Shown here: one piece after another, positions 25,870 to 33,979 of the stretch | How the letters are laid out: each line of letters opens with the position of its first letter | Position numbering within the stretch: the stretch's first letter is position 1 | Source: HNR sp040400085 | GTDB lineage: Bacteria > Actinomycetota > Actinomycetes > Actinomycetales > Microbacteriaceae | NCBI GenBank assembly: GCA_040400085.1 | Contig: JBBAQX010000003.1 | Span: 85,341-149,340 of the forward strand | Direction: 5' to 3' | Length of the DNA: 64,000 bases | Translations under genes and position numbers: made by a program | The notes under the pieces: model-generated | Seen by the model: only the letters and a program-made list of their open reading frames with translations | The model's database searches: none | What the model was told of the DNA's origin: nothing

Positions 25870-26945
25870 TTGCGTGATTCAGTCGTCGGCTGCTCCGCCG
25901 GAGAGAGGAACTTCGTCGTGAAATAGGTTGACCAATCCGGACTCGTTGTCAGCTTCTTACCGTCTTCGTCGCTGAGCAGCCCATTATCGAATAGGAAGGT
26001 TGCATAGTCGCCCCAGTGTTGCGCATCGAGGGTACCGACGTTCCCGTTTTTATCACGCAGAAGCTCCGCTGAGAGGATGCGTTGGCTTTCGTGAACCATT
26101 TCCTCGTCGTCAAAGAAACCTGGGTTAGCCTTGATGAGCAGGTCTGCGGCCTCGTCGGGTTTTTCCGCGGCGAAGACATATCCGCGCTGCAGCGCACGGA
26201 CGAAGCCCGCGGCATCCTCAGGGTTGTTGTCCGTCCATTCCCGGCTTGCGTCAATAACCACGGCGTATTGGCTAGGGAATCCATAGTCTGTGTAATGGAA
26301 GAGCCGTAGGGGATTGCCGCTGCGTTCTGCCTCTACTCCCTCCCACGCGAAGAAGGGAATTACAAAGTCTGCGTTCCCCGAGTACAGGGCCTCGTAGGCT
26401 GATGTTCCCAACACCACGCTTTCGAAAGTCCCCGTACCCCCGTCGTTCCGAATGACCTGTGTGAGGAGCGGAAGCTCAGCAGGCTCTCCGAAACCCGCAT
26501 ATGTTTTGCCGTCGAGGTCCGCCGGGCTGGTGATCGAGGTATCGTCTGCCCGCACTGCGATAGCGCTGGCCCAATTCTGCAACACCGACATGATCGCGAT
26601 AACCTGTGCCCCGGACGCCTGGGCCATGGTGGATGCGTCGTGAAAGCTGATGCCAACATCCGCCTGTCCGGCGTCCAGCAGGGTGTCGGGGAGTGCACTA
26701 TTGTAATCAACAATCTCCACGCTGAGGCCTTCTTCCGCGAAGTAGCCCTTCTGCATTGCGACGTACAAACCCGTGTGATTGGTGTTTGGCGTCCAGTCCA
26801 GCGCGAATCGGACTGGCATGAGGCCGTCGGACTGTGAGTCTGCGCCTGTCGGCTGCCCCGAGCATCCCGTCAGCGCGAGGGTCGCTACCGCGATGGCAGA
26901 GACGAGCGCCCGCACGCCGAAACGAACGGTTTTCTCCCGGCCCAT
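25866..26945 (-). CDS. thiY: ThiY-like substrate-binding lipoprotein (NMT1 family)
   Basis: Extracytoplasmic binding protein of 359 residues, tethered by lipid at C28 of the lipobox LALTGC after a basic/hydrophobic signal. The mature start contains LDWTPNTNHTGLYVA and KGYFAEEGL, the hallmark of the NMT1/ThiY group that binds pyrimidine precursors such as formyl-aminopyrimidine. It starts at the tenA stop and overlaps the permease start by four bases, all under the TPP riboswitch at 27706. The exact ligand (HMP or formyl-aminopyrimidine) is not decidable from sequence. Confidence 0.88.
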   Translation of the reverse strand: MGREKTVRFGVRALVSAIAVATLALTGCSGQPTGADSQSDGLMPVRFALDWTPNTNHTGLYVAMQKGYFAEEGLSVEIVDYNSALPDTLLDAGQADVGISFHDASTMAQASGAQVIAIMSVLQNWASAIAVRADDTSITSPADLDGKTYAGFGEPAELPLLTQVIRNDGGTGTFESVVLGTSAYEALYSGNADFVIPFFAWEGVEAERSGNPLRLFHYTDYGFPSQYAVVIDASREWTDNNPEDAAGFVRALQRGYVFAAEKPDEAADLLIKANPGFFDDEEMVHESQRILSAELLRDKNGNVGTLDAQHWGDYATFLFDNGLLSDEDGKKLTTSPDWSTYFTTKFLSPAEQPTTESRK

Positions 26946-27697
26946 TATGCTTCTCCCGCTGACAAGCGTGCGGCCGGGGATGGTGTGGATGAGGGCCAGG
27001 GCTGCCTATTGAGCGCCGTATCCCAAAAGAGCAGCTCGTATCTGGTCGCGATTCGATGAGCCTCGAACATTGCGGCGGTGTCGGTCTCGCCCGCCCGTTT
27101 GTGAGCGTCATCGACAGCGGTGCGGGCTGCGCGCACGGCTGCTTGGAACTCGTCTCCGTCGTATGCTGCAACCCATCTCGCGAACGGATGCTCCGGGTCC
27201 AGCTCCAGCGCGGCCCTCGCCTCAACAGCGAGTCGCGACGACACGTCGGCGTATATCCAAAAACACGGTAGCACCGCTGCACAGGCCACGGCGTAGGGCT
27301 CGGTTGCCGCGGTGGCAACGAGGTACGAGACATATGCGAGACAGGTGGGGGAGGGCTCAACCTGGTTCGTGTGAGTCGCGTTCTCTTGTCGGTTGAGCAG
27401 GTCTTCGTGCAGGCTGGCCTCGACGATGGTTGCGTCGTGTGCCGATTTGGCCCAGAACGCCGAAGAGTTGGAATCTGGTGCCCTGGCGGCGAGAAGAGCG
27501 AGGGCCTTGGCATAGCCTGCAAGGTAGAGCGCGTCCTGCTGAATGTAGTAGATGAAGTCGGCGAGGGGCAGCGAGCCGTCTCCCAGTCGGCGGAGAAATT
27601 CTAGGGAATCGATTGCGTCTCTCAGGTCGCCCGTCGAGGCCCAGAGTAGATCGGTAAACCGGGCAGGCTCGGTTATGTTTGGAGCAGAATTGCTCAT
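26945..27697 (-). CDS. tenA: TenA family thiaminase II / aminopyrimidine aminohydrolase
   Basis: Cytoplasmic all-helical enzyme of 250 residues that salvages thiamine breakdown products by converting aminomethyl-pyrimidine to HMP. The active-site cysteine is C145 in LPCFWIYA, and the N-terminal FIYYIQQDALYLAGYAKAL matches the family. First gene of the riboswitch-controlled operon tenA-thiY-permease-ATPase. The ATG at 27697 lies ten bases after the AGGGA of the aptamer. TenA with ThiYXZ is a recognised pyrimidine-salvage set. Confidence 0.93.
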   Translation of the reverse strand: MSNSAPNITEPARFTDLLWASTGDLRDAIDSLEFLRRLGDGSLPLADFIYYIQQDALYLAGYAKALALLAARAPDSNSSAFWAKSAHDATIVEASLHEDLLNRQENATHTNQVEPSPTCLAYVSYLVATAATEPYAVACAAVLPCFWIYADVSSRLAVEARAALELDPEHPFARWVAAYDGDEFQAAVRAARTAVDDAHKRAGETDTAAMFEAHRIATRYELLFWDTALNRQPWPSSTPSPAARLSAGEA

Positions 27698-27705
27698 CTC
27701 GTGGA

Positions 27706-27783
27706 CATCCCTTCGTCAGAATTACCTGAACAGGTTCTCGGGTCTTATCTCAGCCTCGCCAGAATAGCGAAACACCCCGTGTC
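27706..27783 (-). ncRNA. TPP riboswitch upstream of tenA
   Basis: Read on the minus strand, the region shows the thi-box elements in order: GACACGGGGTG, CTGAGA, ACCTGTTCAGGTAAT and GACGAAGGGA. It represses the downstream operon when thiamine pyrophosphate is bound. The terminal AGGGA is the only purine-rich stretch near the tenA ATG, ten bases downstream, so it probably doubles as the ribosome site. The rest of the tenA to 28003 gap (about 220 bases) is AT-rich and must hold the divergent promoters. Confidence 0.93.
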
Positions 27784-27894
27784 GATAGTGTTCCTTCACC
27801 GTAGCATAGACGGCGGGAACACGAATGAAATAAAGGATTAATCTGAATGTAATTCCACTAAGTCTATTCTTTTTTCTTGATTGATAGATTTTGC

Positions 27895-27922
27895 TTTACC
27901 CGGGTAATTGTCTGGGTATAGG
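27895..27922 (+). promoter_or_regulatory. Candidate promoter for the 79-aa / FHA gene pair
   Basis: TTTACC at 27895-27900 (four of six to -35), a 16-base spacer and TATAGG at 27917-27922 (four of six to -10). The transcript would start near 27929 with a leader of about 74 bases before the ATG at 28003. The eight-base palindrome ACCCGGGT (27898-27905) overlaps the -35 and could be an operator. Assignment is by eye. Confidence 0.35.
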
Positions 27923-28002
27923 CTGAATCAAAATCAACAGATCGGCTCAGCAGGACCAGCAGATTTGGGCGCTGTTTGAGTCGAACGGCTAAGGAGATCA
28001 TC

Positions 28003-28242
28003 ATGTCGAACCAGGAACACATCGGTCAAGATCAGTCATCTGTTCAGGAGCACAGCATCCGTGATTGGGCAGACCTCGGCCAAGAAATGTGGTCATATCT
28101 CACCGGCAGGCATGCCATGGTCAATTATTCATTTGACGATATGACTATCGAGGTTCCTCGCGATATTGGGCCAGACGCACCCCGCGCGGTTTGGAAATTC
28201 AACGGAACCATTCGGGTTACCACTAATGATGATGCTGAATAG
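28003..28242 (+). CDS. Small protein of unknown function
   Basis: I do not recognise this 79-residue acidic protein. AAGGAG at 27991-27996 gives a clear ribosome site for the ATG at 28003. The first 20 residues are Gln/Ser/Glu-rich and probably disordered; the rest (IRDWADLGQEMWSYLTG, then YSFDDMTIEVP and WKFNGTIRVTT) looks like one helix followed by beta strands. It has no signal peptide. It is followed after 11 bases by the FHA-domain gene and is surely co-transcribed with it, so the two proteins likely act together. It is not a thiamine gene by sequence. Confidence 0.75.
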   Translation: MSNQEHIGQDQSSVQEHSIRDWADLGQEMWSYLTGRHAMVNYSFDDMTIEVPRDIGPDAPRAVWKFNGTIRVTTNDDAE

Positions 28243-28253
28243 AGGTAGCCAGA

Positions 28254-29156
28254 ATGAACACCTCAACCAGGTTTGATATAGATCTGAGCTTCGAGCTGCG
28301 GGTCCCTTCACAATCAAACCAGGAAAGCGAACTCGTCACGGGAACGATTGAGGCCGCTGGTAAAGACATTGTTGTCCGCTGCGATAATCCGGATGTTTTT
28401 CTGGACAGTGGTGTGGGAAACCCCGTGCTCATGAGGATGCTCGCCGATGTTTTGGACTCTCACGACACCACAATCTCGTTTGAGGGACCTCAGGGACGCA
28501 TCGTGCGCATAGGTAAGCTGAAAAACCCAATAATCCAGCGGCTCATGACAGGAACTCGTCATATTGAGTTCGGCTCATCTTCGACACTTGTGTCCCTCGC
28601 GAAAAAACGTTTCTCCGCTCGCAACCAAGGAGACATGGGGCAGCTTCTTCCTCCGCCGACGCTGGTCCCGTTGCTTCCGACCTTTAATCGAACAAACCGG
28701 AAGCGTATCACCACGACGAACTACGCATACGGTGCTGGGCATCCCCGGCTGCTCTTTGTGATCGATGCGGAGAGATGGGACGGGCATCCCCCTCTTATCT
28801 TTGACCTCAATAAGACGGTGACTACTATTGGGTCTTCGCCGCTGTCCGATTTAGTTCTCTCAGGGGCCGAACCCTTCCACGCCGAAATAAGACATGTCGA
28901 GCAGGATGAGTATGTACTTTACCCGTTCTCGCCCGCCGGAACCGGCATCGATCCCGTAAACACGACCGCTAGCTGGGCAGAGGGCGGTGTCGTGCTCAGA
29001 ACGGGAGCGCGTGTGCAAATCGCCGGTTGGAAGATGGCCTTCTTCCGAGAAGAATACGCGGATCACGGGCGCCCGTATGGCGGTCGGGCCGGTGGCGAAT
29101 GGGCCCATCAGCGCACCCAATCCGCGCGAAGAGTCGCCTCAGAGTCCTCACCCTAG
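28254..29156 (+). CDS. Protein with a degenerate FHA domain
   Basis: 300 residues. Residues 1-125 form a beta-rich region of unknown family (FDIDLSFELRVPS, GTIEAAGKDIVVRCDN); about 190-275 resemble an FHA phosphothreonine-binding domain (NKTVTTIGSSPLSDLVL, PFHAEIRH, then GVVLRTGARVQIAGWKMAFF). The canonical GR is replaced by GS and the S-x-x-H by P-F-H, so classical pThr binding may be lost. The tail is basic and Arg/Ser-rich. No signal or membrane segment. It is a partner of the 79-residue protein upstream. FHA fold assignment is probable, function unknown. Confidence 0.75.
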   Translation: MNTSTRFDIDLSFELRVPSQSNQESELVTGTIEAAGKDIVVRCDNPDVFLDSGVGNPVLMRMLADVLDSHDTTISFEGPQGRIVRIGKLKNPIIQRLMTGTRHIEFGSSSTLVSLAKKRFSARNQGDMGQLLPPPTLVPLLPTFNRTNRKRITTTNYAYGAGHPRLLFVIDAERWDGHPPLIFDLNKTVTTIGSSPLSDLVLSGAEPFHAEIRHVEQDEYVLYPFSPAGTGIDPVNTTASWAEGGVVLRTGARVQIAGWKMAFFREEYADHGRPYGGRAGGEWAHQRTQSARRVASESSP

Positions 29157-29211
29157 GCGGGAGGTACGCAACCCACAGGAGATCAACCGCTGTGAGGGCT
29201 CTCGGGAGAAG

Positions 29212-29240
29212 TTTCAGTGCACGGCTCAAGCCGCTATGAT
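29212..29240 (+). promoter_or_regulatory. Promoter of the thiO-thiS-thiG operon
   Basis: TTTCAG at 29212-29217, a spacer of exactly 17 bases and TATGAT at 29235-29240 (five of six to the -10 consensus). The predicted start near 29247 is the first base of the TPP aptamer, so the transcript would begin with the riboswitch. Confidence 0.6.
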
Positions 29241-29247
29241 AAAGGAT

Positions 29248-29334
29248 GCGCGGGAGCCCGGATTGACGGGCTGAGAGGGCTGTATCCGCGGCCGACCGTC
29301 TGAACCTGATCTGGATCATGCCAGCGGAAGGGAG
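29248..29334 (+). ncRNA. TPP riboswitch upstream of thiO
   Basis: All thi-box elements are present and close to consensus: CTGAGA at 29271, TGAACCTGATCTGGATCATG from 29301, then CCAGCGGAAGGGA ending at 29333. Binding of thiamine pyrophosphate should switch off thiO-thiS-thiG. The final AGGGA lies ten bases before the thiO ATG and is the best ribosome site, so the likely mechanism is blocking of translation initiation. Confidence 0.96.
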
Positions 29335-29343
29335 CCCTGCCTC

Positions 29344-30570
29344 ATGGAGAACTCGGACCAGCGCGTCGATGTCGTGGTCGTCGGCGCTGGAATCGTCGGC
29401 TCACTAGCCGCCTGGCGGTCGATACAGCGAGGGCTATCAGTTCGTTGGTTCGACCCGGATCCGGGAAACGGCGCGTCATATGCTGCCGCAGGGATGCTTG
29501 CCCCGACGTTCGAGGCAGCGTTTGGCGAACACGAATTGATGGCTCTCAACGTCGAGTCGGCCCGTTTATGGCCTAGCCTTGCCTCGGAGATTGAACGAGA
29601 GTCAGGGATGAGCGTTGATCTTCGGGCAGAGGGGAGCCTTTCCATCGCTTTCGACAGCGGAGATTTCGATGAGGCCAAACGGTTGCATCAGCTTCATCAC
29701 GAGTGGGGATTAGACTCCGAGCTGCTCAGTTCGGCTGAAGTACGGCAGCGATTGCCTCTCGCCGGAACACATGTTGCGGGAGGCCTCTGGGCCGCACACG
29801 ATCACCAAGTCGACCCGAGGCGCGTGATCCAGGCACTTCGGCTGGCCTGCGAGAATCGGGGACTTCGGGTCGAACGCAGGCGAGTCGCTGGCCTTCTCAC
29901 GCAAGGTCCACGTGCTGGCTCGGCGGTTGGGTTGGCTGTTGGGTCGCAGAGAGTAAACGGTATTCGCCTCACCGACGGTCACACGGTGCTCGCTGATCGC
30001 GTGATCCTCGCTGCCGGCTGGGAATCCGCATCCCTTGTCGGTGAGTTCACCGATACCCATATACCCACCCGTTCCGTCAAAGGTGAGGTGTTGCGTCTGA
30101 ATCACTCCGCGACACCCTGGCTGGATACTCGTTTCACCGTTCGAGGGCTCGTTCAGGGTCGACCTGTCTACATCGTTCCCCGCGAAAATGGCGAAATTGT
30201 TATCGGAGCGACGACCAACGAGTTACCCGACGATCGTGCGGCGACTGCGGGAGGGGTGTTCGCTCTGCTCAGGGATGCCCGCGCGATAATCCCCGGCCTG
30301 GACGAGGCAGAATTCGTGGAGGCAACCGCCCGTTCACGCCCAGGGTCGCCGGATAACCTACCCCTGATCGGCAGTATCGCAGGGGGAACGCTCCTCGTCG
30401 CGACAGGTCATTATCGCCACGGGATACTTCTGGCGGCGGTGACGTCCGGCCTGATCGAGAGGATGCTCGGCGGACGGGAACTTCCGGATTATGCGAGCGC
30501 GTGCATCCCCACGCGATTCGCGAAAGCGCAGCAGATTCCAACCATACATTCACGAGAGGTAACCGAATGA
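29344..30570 (+). CDS. thiO: Glycine oxidase ThiO
   Basis: FAD-dependent oxidase that makes dehydroglycine (iminoacetate) for the thiazole ring of thiamine. It has 408 residues of the DAO fold. The N-terminal FAD loop VVVGAGIVGSLAA is at about residues 10-22; GASYAAAGMLAP and the C-terminal RPGSPDNLPLIGS and GHYRHGILLA are family signatures. The stop overlaps the thiS start as ATGA. Confidence 0.95.
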   Translation: MENSDQRVDVVVVGAGIVGSLAAWRSIQRGLSVRWFDPDPGNGASYAAAGMLAPTFEAAFGEHELMALNVESARLWPSLASEIERESGMSVDLRAEGSLSIAFDSGDFDEAKRLHQLHHEWGLDSELLSSAEVRQRLPLAGTHVAGGLWAAHDHQVDPRRVIQALRLACENRGLRVERRRVAGLLTQGPRAGSAVGLAVGSQRVNGIRLTDGHTVLADRVILAAGWESASLVGEFTDTHIPTRSVKGEVLRLNHSATPWLDTRFTVRGLVQGRPVYIVPRENGEIVIGATTNELPDDRAATAGGVFALLRDARAIIPGLDEAEFVEATARSRPGSPDNLPLIGSIAGGTLLVATGHYRHGILLAAVTSGLIERMLGGRELPDYASACIPTRFAKAQQIPTIHSREVTE

Positions 30571-30830
30571 CAACGTCACACGAATCGGCTGAGAGAACCG
30601 CCGAGAACTCGCTTGCGATAACGGTAAATGGGGAGAACCAGACCGTGCTCTCGGGAGCCGTACTAGAGACGATCGTACGCAGCACGCTGACACTCGACGA
30701 CAGCGCCGCGCTTCCAGGGGGGATAGCGGCCGCGGTGAACGACGAGGTGATTCCGCGGAGCGGTTGGGCGGGGCATCTGGTCACGAGTGACGACCGAATC
30801 GAAATTCTCAGCGCAGTGCAGGGAGGCTAG
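30567..30830 (+). CDS. thiS: Sulfur carrier protein ThiS
   Basis: Ubiquitin-like carrier that delivers sulfur as a C-terminal thiocarboxylate to the thiazole synthase. It has 87 residues, slightly long because of a 20-residue N-terminal extension before ITVNGENQ; the essential C-terminal Gly-Gly is present (ILSAVQGG). The ATG at 30567 is preferred because GAGGT lies just upstream and it overlaps thiO by four bases. Confidence 0.94.
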   Translation: MTTSHESAERTAENSLAITVNGENQTVLSGAVLETIVRSTLTLDDSAALPGGIAAAVNDEVIPRSGWAGHLVTSDDRIEILSAVQGG

Positions 30831-30833
30831 CTC

Positions 30834-31664
30834 GTGACCGACTTTCTCATTGACGCCCCAGCCGACGGCCCGATCGCAGAGGCAAACGACCCGCTGGTGA
30901 TCGCTGGCGAAGAATTTTGTTCCCGGCTCGTGATGGGCACTGGCGGCGCGCCCAGCCTTCTCGCGCTTGAGGATGCCCTGATTGCGTCAGGGACACAGCT
31001 CACTACCGTGGCGATGCGGCGGGTCCAAACCGGTACAGAAGGATCGGTGTGGTCGGTGCTGCAGCGCAATGGCATCCGGGCGCTGCCCAATACGGCCGGC
31101 TGTTTCACCGCGTCGGAGGCTGTGCTGACTGCTCAGCTGGCGCGGGAGGCCTGCGAGACCAACTGGGTTAAGCTCGAGGTCGTCGCCGACGATGTAACGT
31201 TGCTTCCCGATCCCATCGAACTGTTGAAGGCCGCTGAGAGGCTTGTCAACGACGGGTTCGTCGTGCTTCCGTATACCAACGATGATCCAATCTTGGCCCG
31301 TAAACTCGCCGATGTGGGATGCTCGGCCGTTATGCCTCTCGGGGCTCCGATTGGTTCTGGCCTCGGCATCCTCAACCCCCATAACATCGAGGCTATCGCA
31401 GCGCATTCCGCCGTTCCCATCATCCTCGACGCGGGAATTGGTACGGCGTCGGATGCGGCACTCGCCATGGAACTCGGCTGCGGAGGTGTGTTGCTGGCAA
31501 CCGCCGTCACCCGTGCCGCTGACCCCGTGCGGATGGCCCGCGCGATGCGTCACGCGGTGGAGGCCGGGCGGCTCGCGGCGACGGCGGGGCGGATTCCGAA
31601 GCGGAGAGAAGCACTCGCCTCCTCGTCGCTCGACGGCCGCGCAAATCTCGACCTGGCGCTGTAG
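30834..31664 (+). CDS. thiG: Thiazole synthase ThiG
   Basis: Condenses DXP, dehydroglycine and ThiS thiocarboxylate into the thiazole phosphate. TIM-barrel of 276 residues; the Schiff-base lysine is K113 in NWVKLEVV. SRLVMGTGG, PNTAGC, MPLGAPIGSG and DAGIGTASDAA are ThiG signatures. The start is GTG, with GGAGG shortly upstream at the end of thiS. Its stop lies in a perfect 8-bp hairpin shared with the convergent thiF. Confidence 0.97.
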   Translation: MTDFLIDAPADGPIAEANDPLVIAGEEFCSRLVMGTGGAPSLLALEDALIASGTQLTTVAMRRVQTGTEGSVWSVLQRNGIRALPNTAGCFTASEAVLTAQLAREACETNWVKLEVVADDVTLLPDPIELLKAAERLVNDGFVVLPYTNDDPILARKLADVGCSAVMPLGAPIGSGLGILNPHNIEAIAAHSAVPIILDAGIGTASDAALAMELGCGGVLLATAVTRAADPVRMARAMRHAVEAGRLAATAGRIPKRREALASSSLDGRANLDLAL

Positions 31665-31683
31665 GCCGCGCGCGACCTACAGC
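31658..31683. terminator. Hairpin between the convergent thiG and thiF stop codons
   Basis: GCTGTAGG (31658-31665) pairs perfectly with CCTACAGC (31676-31683) around a ten-base G/C-rich loop. It spans the thiG stop and ends one base before the thiF stop. There is no T-tract in either direction, so bidirectional termination is inferred from position and symmetry. Confidence 0.45.
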
Positions 31684-32877
31684 TCAGTACCGCGCCACCT
31701 CCGGGTCAATCGACAGGCTCCACGCATCGATACCGCCCGCCAGGTGGTGCACATTCTCATAACCGGCGCCCGCGAGCATGTGCATGGTGTAATCGGAGCG
31801 CGAGCCGTGGTGGCAGTAGAGCACGATCGTCTCGTCGGCATCAATGGCCGGGTCTGCCGCTCCCATCAGGAGATTATTCATCGGGATGTGCTCGGATCCC
31901 TCGATAAGGCACAGCTCCCGCTCGAAGTTTTCGCGGATATCGATCAGCCTGAACGAGCTTGCGCCCAGCTTCCGCGCCGCGAGTTGCTGGGCCAGCTGCG
32001 TGGCATCCCACTCAGGCGAATCGCTAGCGGATGCCGCGGGAAGGACCCCGCCCACAGCATCGTAATCGTCGAGTTGTGTTATCGGAGCGCGCAGCGGGTC
32101 TGCGGACACCCGCAGTTCGCGCCACGTCATCTGCTCGGCGTCGAAGCTGATCAGCCGGCCTAGCATCGAGGTGCCGATGCCCGTGATCAGCTTGATCGCA
32201 TCCGTCGCCATCATCGTTCCGATCATGGAGCAGAGCACCCCGAGCACCCCGCCCTCGGCACAGTCGGGTACCGAACCCGCGCTGGGAGGTTCGGGGAAAA
32301 GATCACGATAGGTCACACCGGGTTGTCCGTCGTTTGGGCGGGACCAAAAAGTCGAAGCCTGCCCGGAATAACGCAGAATAGAGCCCCAGACGCAGGGGAT
32401 CCTCAAGATTTCTGCCGTATCGCTCGCTAGGTAACGAGTCGCAAAGTTGTCGGATCCGTCGATGAGGAGGTCGTAGTCCTTGACTATGTCAAGCGCGTTC
32501 TCGGACGAGAGGCGAACAGGATGCAGGACGACGGTGGCGTCGGGATTTCTGGCGAGCACGGCATCCCGTGCAGATTCGCCCTTGAGCCTGCCCACGTCAT
32601 CCGATTCGTGAATCACCTGCCGCTGAAGGTTTGACGGTTCCACCACATCGTCATCGATGATGCCGATGGTGCCAACCCCTGCGGCTGCGAGGTAGAGCAG
32701 TATCGGACTGCCGAGGCCGCCGGCCCCGATGACGGCGACCCGTGCGTTGAGGAGGCGGCGCTGTGACTCGGTGCCGAAGCCCGGGATCACTATGTGCCGA
32801 GAAAATTGGGTGACCTGCTGCGAGGTCAGGTCGGGGCCAGGCGTAACGAGCGCCTTCAGGATTCGGGTGTTAGGCAC
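31684..32877 (-). CDS. thiF: ThiF/MoeB-type adenylyltransferase with C-terminal rhodanese domain
   Basis: E1-like enzyme that adenylates the ThiS C-terminus and, with the rhodanese domain, passes sulfur to it. It has 397 residues: nucleotide loop GAGGLGS at 51-57, DDDVVEPSNLQRQ, the catalytic-region cysteine in VPDCAEGG, then a rhodanese domain whose cysteine is C355 in LYCHHGSRS. No zinc-binding CxxC pair is visible. The GTG start overlaps thiD by 22 bases, so it is translated in the thiD operon. It might also serve molybdopterin MoaD; context argues for ThiS. Confidence 0.92.
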   Translation of the reverse strand: MPNTRILKALVTPGPDLTSQQVTQFSRHIVIPGFGTESQRRLLNARVAVIGAGGLGSPILLYLAAAGVGTIGIIDDDVVEPSNLQRQVIHESDDVGRLKGESARDAVLARNPDATVVLHPVRLSSENALDIVKDYDLLIDGSDNFATRYLASDTAEILRIPCVWGSILRYSGQASTFWSRPNDGQPGVTYRDLFPEPPSAGSVPDCAEGGVLGVLCSMIGTMMATDAIKLITGIGTSMLGRLISFDAEQMTWRELRVSADPLRAPITQLDDYDAVGGVLPAASASDSPEWDATQLAQQLAARKLGASSFRLIDIRENFERELCLIEGSEHIPMNNLLMGAADPAIDADETIVLYCHHGSRSDYTMHMLAGAGYENVHHLAGGIDAWSLSIDPEVARY

Positions 32878-33767
32878 GGAAGGCCCTCTCTGTCAAACGT
32901 ACTCAGTGTTGTGCGGCCAGCCCACAGGCTGTGAAAATGATTGATCGGGCCGTTGCCTCCGCCGACGCGCAGCTCATCCGCGTGCTCTATCGAATCGTGC
33001 AACCACCCAGAAGTCACAGCGAGAGACTCGGCCCAATCGCCGGTGCGGGCCTGAGCAGTCGCAAGCGCGGACGACAGCGAGCACCCAGTCCCGTGCGTGT
33101 TGGGGGTGTCCAACCGGGGTCCGGAGACCTGATAAACGGTTTCGCCGGAGGCCAGCCCGCGGGCACTCACGAGAGCATCGGGACAGGTATCGCCTGTGAG
33201 ATGGCCTCCCTTCACCAACACGGTAACCCCAAAACGGGCTGATGCTCGTAGCCCCTGTTCCAGCGCGGCATCCCACGAATCCGCCACCGGCTCGTCAACG
33301 AGCACCGCAAGTTCCGGAATATTTGGTGTGATTAGCGAAGCCAAGGGCAGCAGCCGCCGCAGCGCATGCTCCGCGTTCTTGTCGAGCAGGCGGTCACCGC
33401 TCGTGGCAATCATCACCGGATCGATGACGACGATTGGTGGCGAGATCTCAGCGAGCCACTCGGAGACCGTGTTCGCAATATCCGACGAGCCAAGCATCCC
33501 GATCTTGACGGCATCGATAGCAACATCGTCGCTGACCGCATAAAGCTGTTCCTCGAGAAAACTTGTGGGCGGGGTATAAACCGAACGAACCCCCCGGGTA
33601 TTCTGTGCGACCAGGGCCGTTACGACAGCCATTCCGTAGCCGCCCAGTGCCGCAATGCTTTTCAGATCAGCCTGGATCCCGGCCCCTCCAGTAGGATCAG
33701 TGCCCGCGATGCTCAGGATTCGAGGAGTCTGATTGAGGGCATTGATCTGCGTTAATTCTGTTGTCAC
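32856..33767 (-). CDS. thiD: Hydroxymethylpyrimidine / phosphomethylpyrimidine kinase
   Basis: Ribokinase-fold enzyme that phosphorylates HMP twice to HMP-PP for coupling with the thiazole. It has 303 residues; IAGTDPTGGAGIQADLKS near the N-terminus binds HMP, and DTPNTHGTGCSLSSALA in the C-terminal third is the ATP/catalytic motif. The GTG start at 33767 lies ten bases after the AGGGA of its TPP riboswitch. No ThiE or TenA fusion is present. Confidence 0.96.
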   Translation of the reverse strand: MTTELTQINALNQTPRILSIAGTDPTGGAGIQADLKSIAALGGYGMAVVTALVAQNTRGVRSVYTPPTSFLEEQLYAVSDDVAIDAVKIGMLGSSDIANTVSEWLAEISPPIVVIDPVMIATSGDRLLDKNAEHALRRLLPLASLITPNIPELAVLVDEPVADSWDAALEQGLRASARFGVTVLVKGGHLTGDTCPDALVSARGLASGETVYQVSGPRLDTPNTHGTGCSLSSALATAQARTGDWAESLAVTSGWLHDSIEHADELRVGGGNGPINHFHSLWAGRTTLSTFDREGLPCLTPES

Positions 33768-33774
33768 GAGACGA

Positions 33775-33847
33775 CAATCCCTTCGCTAGTTCGAGCTAGA
33801 TCAGGTTCGACGGGTATCTTCTCAGCCCGGCGGGCACCCCGTGTCAC
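33775..33847 (-). ncRNA. TPP riboswitch upstream of thiD
   Basis: On the minus strand: GACACGGGGTG, CTGAGA, TCGAACCTGATCTAG and GCGAAGGGA, the complete thi-box order. It should control thiD-thiF. The stem between the pyrophosphate arm and the final AGGGA is extended (CTAGctcgaaCTAG). The AGGGA is ten bases from the thiD GTG, the same spacing as in the other two riboswitches here. Confidence 0.95.
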
Positions 33848-33855
33848 TGAGTTCG

Positions 33856-33861
33856 ATTCTA
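33856..33861 (-). promoter_or_regulatory. Candidate -10 element for thiD-thiF
   Basis: The minus strand reads TAGAAT here (five of six to the -10 consensus). A start about seven bases downstream falls at the first bases of the riboswitch. No convincing -35 element is visible at 16-18 bases. Confidence 0.4.
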
Positions 33862-33979
33862 CCCGGAAGATTGGGCGATGCGCGAAGAGCCAACAAGTGC
33901 CAGAATGACTACAGAGATCACACGTACAGCGGCGGCAGGCCATGCCGCCCTCAGCCCACCTGAAAGATGCGGAAATATC

